Shown here piece by piece: positions 33,196 to 43,304 of a DNA stretch of 64,000 nucleotides (position 1 is the first letter of the stretch; every line of letters begins with the position of its first letter). A model generated the notes under the pieces. It made no database searches. It saw only the letters and a list, made by a program, of their open reading frames with translations, and was not told the origin of the DNA. The stretch lies in contig JAKMXF010000351.1 in the NCBI GenBank assembly GCA_024704765.1, positions 100,136-164,135 of the forward strand, given 5' to 3'. This DNA comes from Oopsacas minuta (Eukaryota > Porifera > Hexactinellida > Lyssacinosida > Leucopsacidae). A program made the translations under genes and the position numbers.

Positions 33196-33990
33196 ATGGC
33201 GAAAGGTTTGTTAGTATTCCTAGGGTTTTTGCCTGTGGTTATATTGAAGAATGGTTACAGCAATAGGAAATTTCCGCATTGGGAAATGGTTGGAAAGAAG
33301 AAGATAAAGCCTAAGAATTCCTACATTATTCGAAAAAGAGGCTCTTGCGGTAGAGCTTATACTAAGTATAGAAGAACGAAAAGGTTACAGACATGTACAG
33401 GACACACTTCTGAATGCTTTACAACCTCCGGAAGCGCGATTCATCGCCCTTCAAGAGTTTGAATCCCGTCGGATGTTACTTGGAGAATCACCCCAAGAGT
33501 TTTTGCATTATATTAAACGGTCATTAAACAAGGCAATTCCTGAAATAGATGATGGCGCGGGGAGCAGCTATTGTTACATAGGCTTTTAAGTGGAATACCG
33601 GAATATTTCAGCAAAGTACTCAGAACCTCTCCTGATATTGGGAATACGGCTGAAGCGGTAAAAAGATTTAAGTTGCTATCACTTTGTAAAGTGGAAGACA
33701 AAACTGCATATGCCAACGAAAGTATCTAGTACGTTCATGGACACAAGACTTCAAAAATTGGAGGAAATGTTCGATTGCATCTTGGACCGATTAGGAAATC
33801 ATGACGAATCAACAATGGCAATTGGGAAGAGAAGTTTATGAGTTGGTGATTCAAGTTTTAGATGTACCAATGCAATAAATTTGGTCATCTTGCTAGGAAT
33901 TGTTGTACTTATCTTAATAAATGTTACATTTGCGGAGCAGAAGGTCATCTAAAGAGAAATTGTCCTTTAAACTACCAAGGGCCGATTGGA
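33196..33990 (+). pseudogene. gag-like region of the gypsy element
   Basis: Capsid-type sequence spread over several frames. A frame starting at 33196 gives way to FIALQEFESRRMLLGESPQE, with the LLSGIPEYFSK and LLSLCKVEDK stretches further on, separated by frame breaks near 33330, 33560 and 33730. The 3' end has nucleocapsid-like zinc knuckles: CYICGAEGHLKRNC is an intact CX2CX4HX4C box (about 33922-33963), and an upstream one (QCNKFGHLARNC) has lost its first Cys through a frame break. The product would package element RNA; no intact product is possible here. Confidence 0.8.
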
Positions 33991-34447
33991 AAGGGCGCCA
34001 GCCTGCCTACAAGAGTGTTCAAACCCCAAATGAACTAATTGGAAGCTATCAAGTTGTATCGAATTCCGTTTCTACTCATTCTGACTTTGGACATTCTTTA
34101 TTGCTGGATGTTTTCATTGGGAAAATGTTTGTTAAAGCCTTACTTGATTCAGGTTCATCAGTGTATTTGTTAACCGCTAAAGTAACGAATCAAAGTGTAT
34201 ATAGAATAGGCTCCAGGCACATAAAGAAACTTATTTCAGCCTCGGGAAGTGAACTTAAAATTTGCGGGTACTCCGTTTGCCTATTCAACTCGGAGAGTTA
34301 CAGGTTCATCACGAGTTCATTGTTGTCTCTGAATTTATAACACCTGTGATTTTAGGAGTAGATTTTCTTTCCACCAACAAGTTTTGTCTAGATCTTGGTA
34401 AGGGAACTGTCGAGTCACCTAACAATCGGAAAAATTTGGTTGTCTAA
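33990..34447 (+). pseudogene. gypsy aspartic protease region
   Basis: Contains the active-site-like sequence ALLDSGSSVYLLT, with Asp-Ser-Gly, in the frame 33921-34340. After a frameshift around 34280 the second conserved segment VILGVDFLS appears, typical of the C-terminal part of retrotransposon proteases. The role would be cleavage of the Gag-Pol polyprotein. The domain is split between frames. Confidence 0.8.
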
Positions 34448-34689
34448 GCCGTCAAGCTTTTCAGAAAAGTCACCAAAGAATCAAGGTAGAGATGTTGAAA
34501 AAGATCATCGATGCCTTTTACAAAGAACAGGTCTCAGTAAAATGTCGAATATTACTGCAGTTCTTGATGGAAGAGATTCGAAAGGCTGCAATGACTGTTT
34601 CATTCCGAAACACGTTAGTGAAATCGATTTGAACTACCAGACTGTCCGGAAGAATTTAGAGATTTGCTTTTTGAGTTAAAGATCGTTAC

Positions 34690-35890
34690 TCGACTACTCC
34701 TGGTCAGACTAAGATTTCATACCACCGAATCTGTACCGAAGAAAAGAAACCAGTAAAGATACCTCCTTGTCGAATACCAGCACATTATTAAGAACAAGTC
34801 GAACACCAATTACGAATTATGCTCGAACGCGGAGTGATTAGGGAAAGCAATAGTCCATGGGTAGCTTCAGCTGTTTAGGTTATAAAGAAGGACGGTAGTT
34901 TGCGTATTTGTGTTGACTATAGAGAATTAAATAAGACAACAGTAAATGATGCGTATCCTTTACCTCTACCAAATGACATTCAATCGTATCTCTCGGGTTC
35001 ACAAGTATTTTCAACACTAGACCTTCACACTGGGTATTGGCAGCTTCCAATTCATTCTGATGACATACACAAAACTGCATTTTGTCTTGGAACGGGATGG
35101 GGCTTATATGAGTTTGTTTCCATTCCATTTGGTGTTTGCAATGGACCAAGTTCGTTTCAAAGAATGATGGAGTCAAATCTATGTGGATTAAAGAGTGCTA
35201 AAGTCTTCATAGATGATATTATGGTATTTTCTAGTTGTATGAAAGATCATGTTGTAGACTTGAGAGATGTTTTCAAAAGACTCAGGGAGGCGAACCTCAC
35301 CCTAAGACGAAAGAAATGCTTTATAGCGAATGAAGTGTACGTTATCTTGGTAGTATATTTTCCTCTCAAGGCATGTCACTGGACCATTCAAAAATTGAGG
35401 CAATTGAAATGTGGCTAATTCCAAATGATGTTGTTGATGTCCGAAATTTTCTGGGTTTAGCTTCATACTATAGGAAATTCGTGAAAAATTTTTCGCATGT
35501 TGCACCACCATTAAACAGATGGTTGGAGAAAGAGGTTAAATTCGTATGGTATAGTGACTGTCAGCAAGAATTCGCGAAACTAAAAATGCATTTATCAACT
35601 AGTCCGGTCCTTGGTTATCCTTCGTTATCAGAGAAATCTGTCCTTTATACTGATGCTAGTGGAATCGGTCTTGGTGCAGTCCTTGAGCAGGGAAATAAAG
35701 TTATATCTTATGCCAGTCGAGAAATGACGAAAGCTGAAATGAATTATAGCACAATTGAAAAGGGGTGTCTTACAATAGTATTTGGAACTAAACCGTTTCG
35801 TCATTACCTGTTGGTGCGTCAGTTTAATGTAGTGACCGACCATAGTCCTTTAAAGTGGCTGAACGCACAAAAAATGGAAGGAAGACTTTG
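34690..35890 (+). pseudogene. gypsy reverse transcriptase and RNase H region
   Basis: Reverse transcriptase motifs in order: IPAHY region and MLERGVIRESNSPWV (with a stop near 34877), KDGSLRICVDYRELNKTT, STLDLHTGYWQLP, FGVCNGPSSFQRMM, and the catalytic KVFIDDIMVFSS (xxDD motif). A frameshift near 35343 moves to the frame starting 35373, with NFLGLASYYRKFVKNF and then RNase H: VLYTDASGIGLGAVL, SYASREMTKAEMNY and VVTDHSPLKWL. A TAG at 35895 interrupts the same frame. These enzymes would copy element RNA into DNA. Confidence 0.92.
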
Positions 35891-35900
35891 TAGATAGGCT

Positions 35901-37472
35901 ATGCAACTACAAGAATTTGATTTTGTAATAGAATATCGTAAAGGATCAGAGAATACAAACGCTGATGCCCTTTCTCGAATTCCACAGGTTGAAATAAGCA
36001 CTAATGTGGGTACAGAGTTCGCAGATGACATAGATCTTGAAAATGGTCGGCAAGCTCAAAATCAGGATCTCCCTAAGAATCAGGTCAAACAATTATTATC
36101 TAAAATAGCACAAATAGATTCAGCATCCAACATTCCTAAGTGTTTTTCTCGTATATGGAAGCAACTCACGTTGGAAAACGGGTTGCTTTTCAGGACATAT
36201 AGAATTAATGGATTCGAAGAAAGAAGAACTGTAATTTTTGTTCCTACTAAATTGATGAATTTTTTCTTACATAAGAATCATGATATACCTGGTTCTGGCC
36301 ATTTCGGATGGCAGAAAACGTTTGAAGGCTTAAAAATAATGCATTTTGGTTTGGAATGGCATGAGATGTTAGACAATTTTGCAGACCATGTGACAAATGT
36401 ATGATCGCTAAACAGCTTAGACCAGTGAAGGCTCCTTTAGTTATCTCTCCAGTGGCAAGCCTTGGCAAAGAATCGCAGCTGATTTCCTAGAAGTACCTAT
36501 AAATGCACATGGGACCAAGTATATTTTAGTAGTTCAGGACTATTTCACCAAATGGTTGGAAACGTTTCCTATGCCAGACCAAAGAGCAAACAGGAAGTAG
36601 GGATTTTAAGGACTCTGTTTTGCCGTATTGGTATTCCGAAGGAATTGCACAGTGATCAGGGGAGAAACTTTGAGAGTGCATTAGTCCCGGAATTATATAG
36701 CTCATTAGGTCTAAAAAAGACTCACACAAGTCCATATCACCCCCAAGGGATGGTTTGGTGGAGAGATCGAACCGTATTCTGTTGGATATGTTCGTACATA
36801 TACGGACAGGGAAGATCAATGGGAGGAATATCTACCCTTGATGTTATATTCAAATAACACCTCTGTTCAATCTTCCATTAGGACTACACCATATGGCTTG
36901 ATTTATGGTAGGGAATCTGGCTTATCAATTGAAGAAGATAAGGAGTATGGTTTTGATACTCAAACGTACGAGGCAAGGCTTAAACAGAGACTTTGCAAGT
37001 ATCGTAGTTTAGTAGCAGATCAGTTAGCGGACGCTTCTAGATATCAAAAGAGATGTTACGACAAACACGCAACGAGAAACATCGAATTTAAAGTGGGAGA
37101 AAATGTTTGGCTAAATGTTCCATACAAAGGTAAGTTTGACCCTACGTGGGAAGGTGGATGGTCGATAGTGGAGTTATTAGGGAGTGTTAACTTGAAAATT
37201 GTTCATAAAAATGGAAAAAACACGAATAGTTCACATTAACAGAATTCGTCCGCGATATGTTCGACCAAGCAGATATTAGTGATATTGAAAATATAGTAGT
37301 CCAAGAAACAGAAAACGCAGATGAAGATCACAACTCATTAGAGCTGGATACAACAATAGAGTTAGAAAGTGAGGGCGATGAAGTTCATGACACTGATCCA
37401 GCGTTGTTACCTCGAAGACCCACAAGGATTAGCCGAATTCCAACACATCTGAAGGATTATCATCTATATTAA
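35901..37472 (+). pseudogene. gypsy integrase region and C-terminal tail
   Basis: After the TAG the same frame goes on with QLQEFDFVIEYRKGSENTNA, then the integrase zinc region (HKNHDIPGSGHFG), a frameshift near 36395, and the catalytic core in pieces: AADFLEVPINAHG (first Asp), LHSDQGRNFESAL (second Asp) in 36552-36857, and the Glu region close to a frame break near 36750. The frame from 36838 holds the C-terminal part with NVWLNVPYKGKFDPTWEG, a GPY/F-type module. A last frame (37257-37472) encodes an acidic tail. The polypurine tract follows. Confidence 0.88.
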
Positions 37473-37484
37473 GGGGGGGAGAAG
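37471..37484 (+). other. Polypurine tract
   Basis: AAGGGGGGGAGAAG directly before the 3' LTR, the expected start site for plus-strand DNA synthesis. Confidence 0.85.
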
Positions 37485-37643
37485 TGTAGAGTAATTAATA
37501 ACGTCTGGGCGCTGATCGTAAACTATATTTCTGAACAGGTTGTATTCTGTATCAATTAGTAACAGTATGTATAGTGAGATTCATATTGTAGATATGTGTG
37601 ATAACCGAGGTTATGTATTATCTCTCATAAATAATATCTTACA
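37485..37643 (+). repeat. 3' LTR of gypsy element
   Basis: 159 bp, begins TGTAGAGTAATTAATAACG and ends ATATCTTACA; aligns end to end with 33010-33169. Confidence 0.93.
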
Positions 37644-37850
37644 TTAACATGAGCATCAAGGTTCACTATCTATTTAGCCACCTGGATCGTTTCCCTGAAA
37701 ACCTTGGGGATTTAAGTAAGGAACAGGGGAAAGGTTTCGCCACGACATCAAGGTCATTGAAGAAAGATATCAAGGCAGGTGGGAAATCCACATGATGGCA
37801 GATTAATGTTGGAGCCTCCAGCGAGATTGCCCTCTGATATCCCATAACAT
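37644..37850 (+). pseudogene. Old repeated ORF family, 3' part
   Basis: Begins with the second TTAA copy. Joined at DNA level to 33009 the frame would read across the junction (DVN, then MSIKVHYLFSHLDRFPENLG), continuing as DLSKEQGKGF with a later frame break. It is the continuation of the gene interrupted by the gypsy insertion. Function unknown. Confidence 0.7.
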
Positions 37851-39104
37851 AAAATCAAATACGAGACGATTATTACATGTTCTTCAATAAACAAATTTAG
37901 TATTCTTTTGAATATTATTACTTTTAGCCGATTAATTGTTTTGACAATAATCTATGTATTTCATACGGAGTAGCTATAATGATAAATTATACTTTCCAAA
38001 TTTTCGGTTTTGCAGTTAATAGTGACATTCAAAACCTACAATTTCAATGATTCAAATTTCCACTTGGAGGCATAGAAAGTTGGATGTCGCCACTGAAGCA
38101 CCATGCCATTATTTATGTGAGGAAATTTATGTGTAGTATTTCTTCACTATTTTTATATTTATCCTGCCAAATTTAACATTAGGTATCGCGAAAACTAGAG
38201 CCAATTCGGATCAGCAGATGCCATTTTCAGATTCCCCGAGGTAAATATACATAGAAACGGATCTAACATCTTAGGCAACAAATTGTTTGTTGACCAGTGT
38301 AATCTTAATGATTAAATACAGCCATAGCAATTAATTACATACATGATAAATCCAACTATATTAATTAATGACGTATTTACTACAGCGTCAAAATTCTGAT
38401 AGAAAAATATGATTTTTGTCAGTCATTTATAAATAGTTGTCAATTTCGTACCATGGATAATATAAGTAATGTCGTTATTCTACCCTTTGCAAGAATGTCA
38501 CATAACTTGAATACTATGGCATATAGGTACATAAAATTGATCCACCAGGAAGAAAACCAATGGAATTAGTTAAATATAATTTTAAATACAAGATGTCCAA
38601 ATAACTTATATATAGCTTAGCTATACTATAGACAGTTTTGTGTATTAGCTTTTCTATCTTCGATGAATGGTCATTTTTTCGGATTAATGAAAGTCACCTT
38701 TTCGAATGAGGGTATGGGGTTTTTGTATTGCAAAAAACTGTACTATACTATAGCTCAGCTATATATACTGAACCTCAAGGATGTCTGACATGAAAATGCT
38801 CAGAATTCTTAGAATTGGAATCCTTAACTAGTTTGTATCTTCATGCCTATTTCTCCATTGCCATTTTGCCACACTCAACAGCGGTCGAAATTTATGATTG
38901 CAAGCTTATCACTGGCCAAATGTTAATCCCTGTAGAATTTTCATATTTTGGCTGAAATATGCTACAATGGCTACCCTATGCATGCTCAAGGTATTTTAGT
39001 AATTGCCACTGTCTCAGTCTATTAAACTTCTATGATTGAAGTTATCACCTATGATAAATTATTATTATCATTATCATTTTTAGAAATTTGATTATTATTT
39101 TCCA
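37851..39104. other. Upstream region of the integrin gene
   Basis: AT-rich. Apart from the MITE at 38607-38767 I see no coding sequence. Promoter elements for the integrin gene presumably lie here, but none could be identified with confidence. Confidence 0.4.
38607..38767. mobile_element. Small MITE with ~33-bp inverted repeats
   Basis: Left arm 38607-38639 (TTATATATAGCTTAGCTATA then CTATAGACAGTTTT) and right arm 38734-38767 (AAAACTGTACTATACTATAG then CTCAGCTATATATA) are inverted repeats with a few mismatches. No coding capacity. It lies ~340 bp upstream of the integrin start. Confidence 0.7.
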
Positions 39105-42100
39105 ATGGATCTTCTATTTTTCATAATCCTTCTATTACTTTCTACCAATGAGTCTTTTGAAAATAATATTGATGTTCATAATTCTGTTAATTATCAATCA
39201 CTTGATATTACTTCATTATTTGGTTATAGCGTCAAAATCTATTCCGATTCAATTAGTCCACCTTCTCTGTTAATAGGTGCTCCCCGTTCAGAAGGTTCTC
39301 CATTTGTTCCTAGAACTGGAAATGTATTTTCTTGTTCTGTAAGTAACTCTTCCTTCTGTATACCTCTTAATTTCACTAAATTGAACGCGCCGAATGAAAG
39401 GAGACAAGATACTGCTGAAGTTGGAGAATATATTGCAGAACGGAAGGATAATATGTGGTTAGGAGTTAGTATTGAAACTAATTTGAATGGACATATAATC
39501 ACTTGTGGACATAGATATGTCAATACTGGCAATGGAGATAACCTATATATGCATGGCCAATGTCATTTCTTATCAGGACTAAATTCTAGTTCTGATATTT
39601 TACAACCTTGTAAAAGTTGTAATCTGTATGCTTATTACCAGTGTCTTGCTGGATTAGGGTTAAATATTGATTCAGATGGCTTAGCTCCATTGATTGGTAC
39701 ACCCGGTGCTAAGCAATTTACTGGAGAAGTTTTTTATGGTCGAAATTTTGAATCTTGCTCCTCCCAATTTAGCCCTGAAAATTTTGATCCTAACGAAAAT
39801 GGCGAGGATGCCTTATTTGGATTTTCTATTACACGTGGTCGTCTGATAAACAGAAATTATGAAGATATCATCTCGAGTATGCCTCGGTATAATTACTTAT
39901 ATGGCGGGATTGCGATATTCCGAAATGAATCAGGGCTGATTAGTAATACATTAATAATATCTGGAGAGCATTTTGGAGCGTATTTTGGCCATTCACTTAT
40001 AACTTCGGATATAGATGGCGATGGAATTGATGAAATAATTGTTGGTCTTCCAAATTATTCTTCTAACTTACTGAGTGAAGTAGGGTTAGTGCAAATATTC
40101 TTTTATAGTTCGGTTCTATCTGGATTTACTAATATTACTCTTCACCATCCAGATCCAATAGACTTTGCTAGATTTGGTTACTCACTAGCCAATTTGGGTG
40201 ATATAAACAAAGTAGGTGGGGCTGAATTCGCAATCGGCGCTCCTTTTGGCTCTCATAGTGGAATTGTATACATTTTCACTTGGAGCAGTATACATTCTTT
40301 CCCAATTTTGTATCAAAAGGTTGATTCCAATTCCCTGTCCTCAGTAAGAAACATTTCAAGCTTTGGGTCTTCGATATCACCTGGGCTTGATGTCGACGGC
40401 AATAATTATGAGGACATCTTGATTGGTGCACCCCAATCAAGTAATGCCATTCTAATGCACACTTTTCCTGTTATCTATTTGGATTCTCTATTTTCGTTTA
40501 ATACAGAGCATATCTACACAAGGAATTCTGACACCTGTGATATTTCTTTGAATGGGATAGGTTTAGAACCTGTTTGTTTTCAACTCATCTTTTCATTATC
40601 ATTTTTTGGTAAAAGCACGCCAAAAAATGCAAACGTATCCTTAGATATTTTGCTGGATAAAATTCTTTTTCAAAGAAGTTATCGTTTTCGTGTATATTTT
40701 GTAAGAGAAAATGAAAAGGTAAATATTTTAAGAATTCCGAACTTTATTATTGGACAAGGGGAGCCTAAAATAATAATTTCAGAATTAGTATATGTTGAGT
40801 CTAATCCAATAGATCTATTCACGCCTGTTGAATTTCATGCTTCTGTTTTCGAATCCAATCTTAATAATTCTAGTGATTATTTTAAGGATGTAAAAATCTT
40901 AGGTGATACGAGTTTCTCAAAAACTTTGGAAATACGGAATGTGAATTGCGGCGCTGACAATATATGCGAATCCGATTTAGTCATTACTGGAAATATATCT
41001 TTTTCACAGGATAGGCTACGAACAGTTGACTATCAATATTTTATCGTGAATGAAGTTAAACACGTTGTTTTGAATTTCTCTATAAGTAATAAGAAAGAAG
41101 AGGCACTTTCACCCATTTTTTCTCTTCATTTACCTCCTGCTTTGTATTTTAACAGAATACTTGATCAAGAGTTTAGAATTCATAATGAAACCACGTTTCT
41201 TAACGATTCTTCACTAATTCTTATTGACTTAGCTCCTTCTCTTGTTCGAGATGAATTCATTTTTATTACTATTATTCTATCGTCTTCAAAGTCAGCTTAT
41301 CAATTTGATAATATTATTATAAGGTTTTCTGTTAAAAGCATTAACTATGAAAATCCTAGTCTACTTTTTGATAATTCTGGAGTATTTATCGTTCCAGTCA
41401 AGCGGAGTGCTATATTACAATTACAAGCATTTCTACAAACTGATCAAGTATATTACAACAAATCGAACCCTTTTGATATCTCTTCGATTCATTCATCAAC
41501 ACTTCAATCGATTGGGAATGAAGTAACACATTCTTATTCCTTGAATAACCTGAAATCTAGTGATGTAAGTCGGATAAGAATCAATTTTCATTGGCCATTA
41601 GGTAATATTTCGTCCAATATGTTTCTTCTCTATCTTGTTTCCCTCCAGTATGATTCTACATCTGCTGTAGTACGTTGTGATGAAAAATATTTCAATTATC
41701 TAAATCTTTCTTCTCATGATCATCCAATTAATGCAAAGGAATCCATTCGAAGTACAAATACATATAGACTATTCAAAAGAGACACTTCTCCACTATCAAA
41801 TTATATTGATTGTGATTCACATCCTGACTATTATGTTGTGTTTAGCTGTCATGTTTTTAATCTATCCGCATCACAAGGGATTAAGTTTACTGTAAAGTCT
41901 CGTGTATTTGAACCAACTCTTATCGCTCTTTCACCGATCCCTGTGGATTGGCAAATTTCTACCAAAGTTAGTATGGATATTGTTGAAGCAGGTATTGATT
42001 TTATTTCCACAATCCCGGTTAATAAGAAGATATTTTTGGTCACATATATTTCTCCCCAAGATATTAGCTTGACATATTTCGTTCTACAATGGTATCACAT

Positions 42101-42281
42101 AATTCCCATTATACTATCAGTTTCAATTCCATTTGTTTTATTTATAGTTATCTTTATCGCTCTATATGTGTGTGGCTTTTTTAAAATTAAAAAACGGGGA
42201 AGGATAGACATGCATACCGCAACTGATGAGGAATTTGAAGAAGAAACAACTAACCTCAACGTTATTAGCAACCCTGATTAA
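39105..42281 (+). CDS. Integrin alpha subunit, single exon
   Basis: 1058 aa type I membrane receptor chain that pairs with a beta subunit to bind extracellular matrix. Signal peptide at residues 1-16 (LLFFIILLLL). An N-terminal FG-GAP propeller follows: SLFGYSVKI, ALFGFSI, HFGAYFGHSL, RFGYSLANLGD and SFGSSISPGLD. Calcium-binding loops are clear at residues 302-310 (DIDGDGIDE) and 429-437 (DVDGNNYED). There is no inserted I domain. The calf-type beta-rich stalk follows, with a dibasic site FKRD at residues 890-893 that could be a heavy/light-chain cleavage site. Transmembrane segment at ~999-1023, then the hallmark GFFK motif (1024-1027) and a ~31-residue acidic tail. Full length for the family. 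No intron interrupts it, which is unusual for animal integrin alpha genes. An ATTAAA poly(A)-like signal lies about 15 bp after the stop. Confidence 0.95.
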   Translation: MDLLFFIILLLLSTNESFENNIDVHNSVNYQSLDITSLFGYSVKIYSDSISPPSLLIGAPRSEGSPFVPRTGNVFSCSVSNSSFCIPLNFTKLNAPNERRQDTAEVGEYIAERKDNMWLGVSIETNLNGHIITCGHRYVNTGNGDNLYMHGQCHFLSGLNSSSDILQPCKSCNLYAYYQCLAGLGLNIDSDGLAPLIGTPGAKQFTGEVFYGRNFESCSSQFSPENFDPNENGEDALFGFSITRGRLINRNYEDIISSMPRYNYLYGGIAIFRNESGLISNTLIISGEHFGAYFGHSLITSDIDGDGIDEIIVGLPNYSSNLLSEVGLVQIFFYSSVLSGFTNITLHHPDPIDFARFGYSLANLGDINKVGGAEFAIGAPFGSHSGIVYIFTWSSIHSFPILYQKVDSNSLSSVRNISSFGSSISPGLDVDGNNYEDILIGAPQSSNAILMHTFPVIYLDSLFSFNTEHIYTRNSDTCDISLNGIGLEPVCFQLIFSLSFFGKSTPKNANVSLDILLDKILFQRSYRFRVYFVRENEKVNILRIPNFIIGQGEPKIIISELVYVESNPIDLFTPVEFHASVFESNLNNSSDYFKDVKILGDTSFSKTLEIRNVNCGADNICESDLVITGNISFSQDRLRTVDYQYFIVNEVKHVVLNFSISNKKEEALSPIFSLHLPPALYFNRILDQEFRIHNETTFLNDSSLILIDLAPSLVRDEFIFITIILSSSKSAYQFDNIIIRFSVKSINYENPSLLFDNSGVFIVPVKRSAILQLQAFLQTDQVYYNKSNPFDISSIHSSTLQSIGNEVTHSYSLNNLKSSDVSRIRINFHWPLGNISSNMFLLYLVSLQYDSTSAVVRCDEKYFNYLNLSSHDHPINAKESIRSTNTYRLFKRDTSPLSNYIDCDSHPDYYVVFSCHVFNLSASQGIKFTVKSRVFEPTLIALSPIPVDWQISTKVSMDIVEAGIDFISTIPVNKKIFLVTYISPQDISLTYFVLQWYHIIPIILSVSIPFVLFIVIFIALYVCGFFKIKKRGRIDMHTATDEEFEEETTNLNVISNPD

Positions 42282-42540
42282 CCTTATCACTTGTATTAAA
42301 TTTACATACATATATTGTCAGAAATCTAATCACTTTACTTTAGATTATTTCCCAAACCAGCCAACTTGTACAAACAAAGTCTTTGAAATCATTATTTGCT
42401 CTAGTTCTAGATTGTTTTATTATGTATGAAATTTGGTGTTTATTTCTATTATAATCACTTCGTATTTGTGTGATAGATATTTACTGATATTTTACAATTG
42501 AGGTTGAAAATTATAACATGATATATTTTACAATTTCGAT
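42282..42540. other. 3' flank of the integrin gene
   Basis: AT-rich, with ATTAAA near 42296. A short frame at 42226-42429 overlaps the gene end and is a shadow. Confidence 0.5.
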
Positions 42541-42700
42541 CCAAATTGCATTGCTAAATTACGTCTGCCAATTATCCGATACATCCCTCATTGACCAGCA
42601 ATTACAAATCTGATCAAATTGACTTGATCAGATTTGTAATTGTTGGTCAATGAGGGATGTATCGGATAATTGGCGGACGTAATTTAACAATGCAATTTGG
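42541..42700. repeat. 160-bp near-perfect palindrome (fold-back element)
   Basis: Arms of about 77 bp (42541-42617 and 42624-42700) with three mismatches, all transitions, and a spacer of about 6 bp. Left arm begins CCAAATTGCATTGCTAAATT. No coding capacity. Target duplication not clear. Confidence 0.9.
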
Positions 42701-42820
42701 CCATCAGATTCGTACTCAGCATCAAATTTCCAGCAATTTGATGGTCACTTGACCATATTCCGACCACTTTTGGGATTAGAATATAGCACCTTGCTGCGGA
42801 AATAGTTTTTCCAAATTCGC

Positions 42821-42982
42821 TTTTATATGTATCTCTGTCTTGCAGTCTATTCTTCTCCACACTTTTAGATGTATCTGTCCCTCACAGTGTATTATCTTAC
42901 TCATTTCAAATGCATCTCTATCTTGTAATGTATTACCTTATTCATTTTAGATGTATGTCTTGCAGTGTATTCCCTTACTTAT
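42821..42982. repeat. ~41-bp tandem repeat, four units
   Basis: Units starting TTTTATATGTATCTCTGTCT (42821), ACTTTTAGATGTATCTG (42861), ATTTCAAATGCATCTC (42903) and ATTTTAGATGTATGTC (42944). Confidence 0.75.
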
Positions 42983-43178
42983 GAACATATCACTCCAGTA
43001 ATGAAGGGAATTTCATGCTTATTTTGAATATCTGAATGGAAAATCTTTCGACTTAAATGTGGAAGTTTATTTGGTTTTAACGGTTTTGAGCACCTAATGG
43101 CGCGTCCCTCGCTCCTGGAGAAAAATAAAATTCCAATGTGTACTACAAATTATATGCCTGACATAGCCTACAAAAGTT

Positions 43179-43231
43179 AAGGCCTGATCACTAAGTTGGA
43201 CCAGAGATAATTGACTTAGTGATCAGGCCTT
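43179..43231. repeat. Perfect 18-bp inverted repeat (hairpin)
   Basis: AAGGCCTGATCACTAAGT (43179-43196) and its exact complement (43214-43231) separated by 17 bases. Possibly a very short fold-back element. Confidence 0.9.
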
Positions 43232-43276
43232 ATCTTTAGTAGACTATGATCTGAAGTATTTGTATAGGAACAATAA

Positions 43277-43304
43277 TAATATATATACCTATATATATAT
43301 ATGA
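43277..43304. repeat. AT microsatellite
   Basis: AATATATATACC followed by TATATATATATATG. Confidence 0.7.

Larger units (their letters stand above)
33010..37643 (+). mobile_element. Ty3/gypsy-type LTR retrotransposon, defective
   Basis: About 4.6 kb. 5' LTR 33010-33169, 3' LTR 37485-37643, both starting TG and ending CA. Internal order is gag-like region, aspartic protease, reverse transcriptase, RNase H, integrase, which is the Ty3/gypsy order. Many frameshifts and some stops are spread through gag and pol, so it cannot encode its own enzymes. No envelope-like frame is seen. It is inserted in an older coding repeat with a TTAA duplication. Confidence 0.95.

Noticed and set aside
33010-37643. 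Endogenous retrovirus with envelope gene
   Set aside because: After integrase only a short acidic tail precedes the polypurine tract; no envelope-like frame is present.
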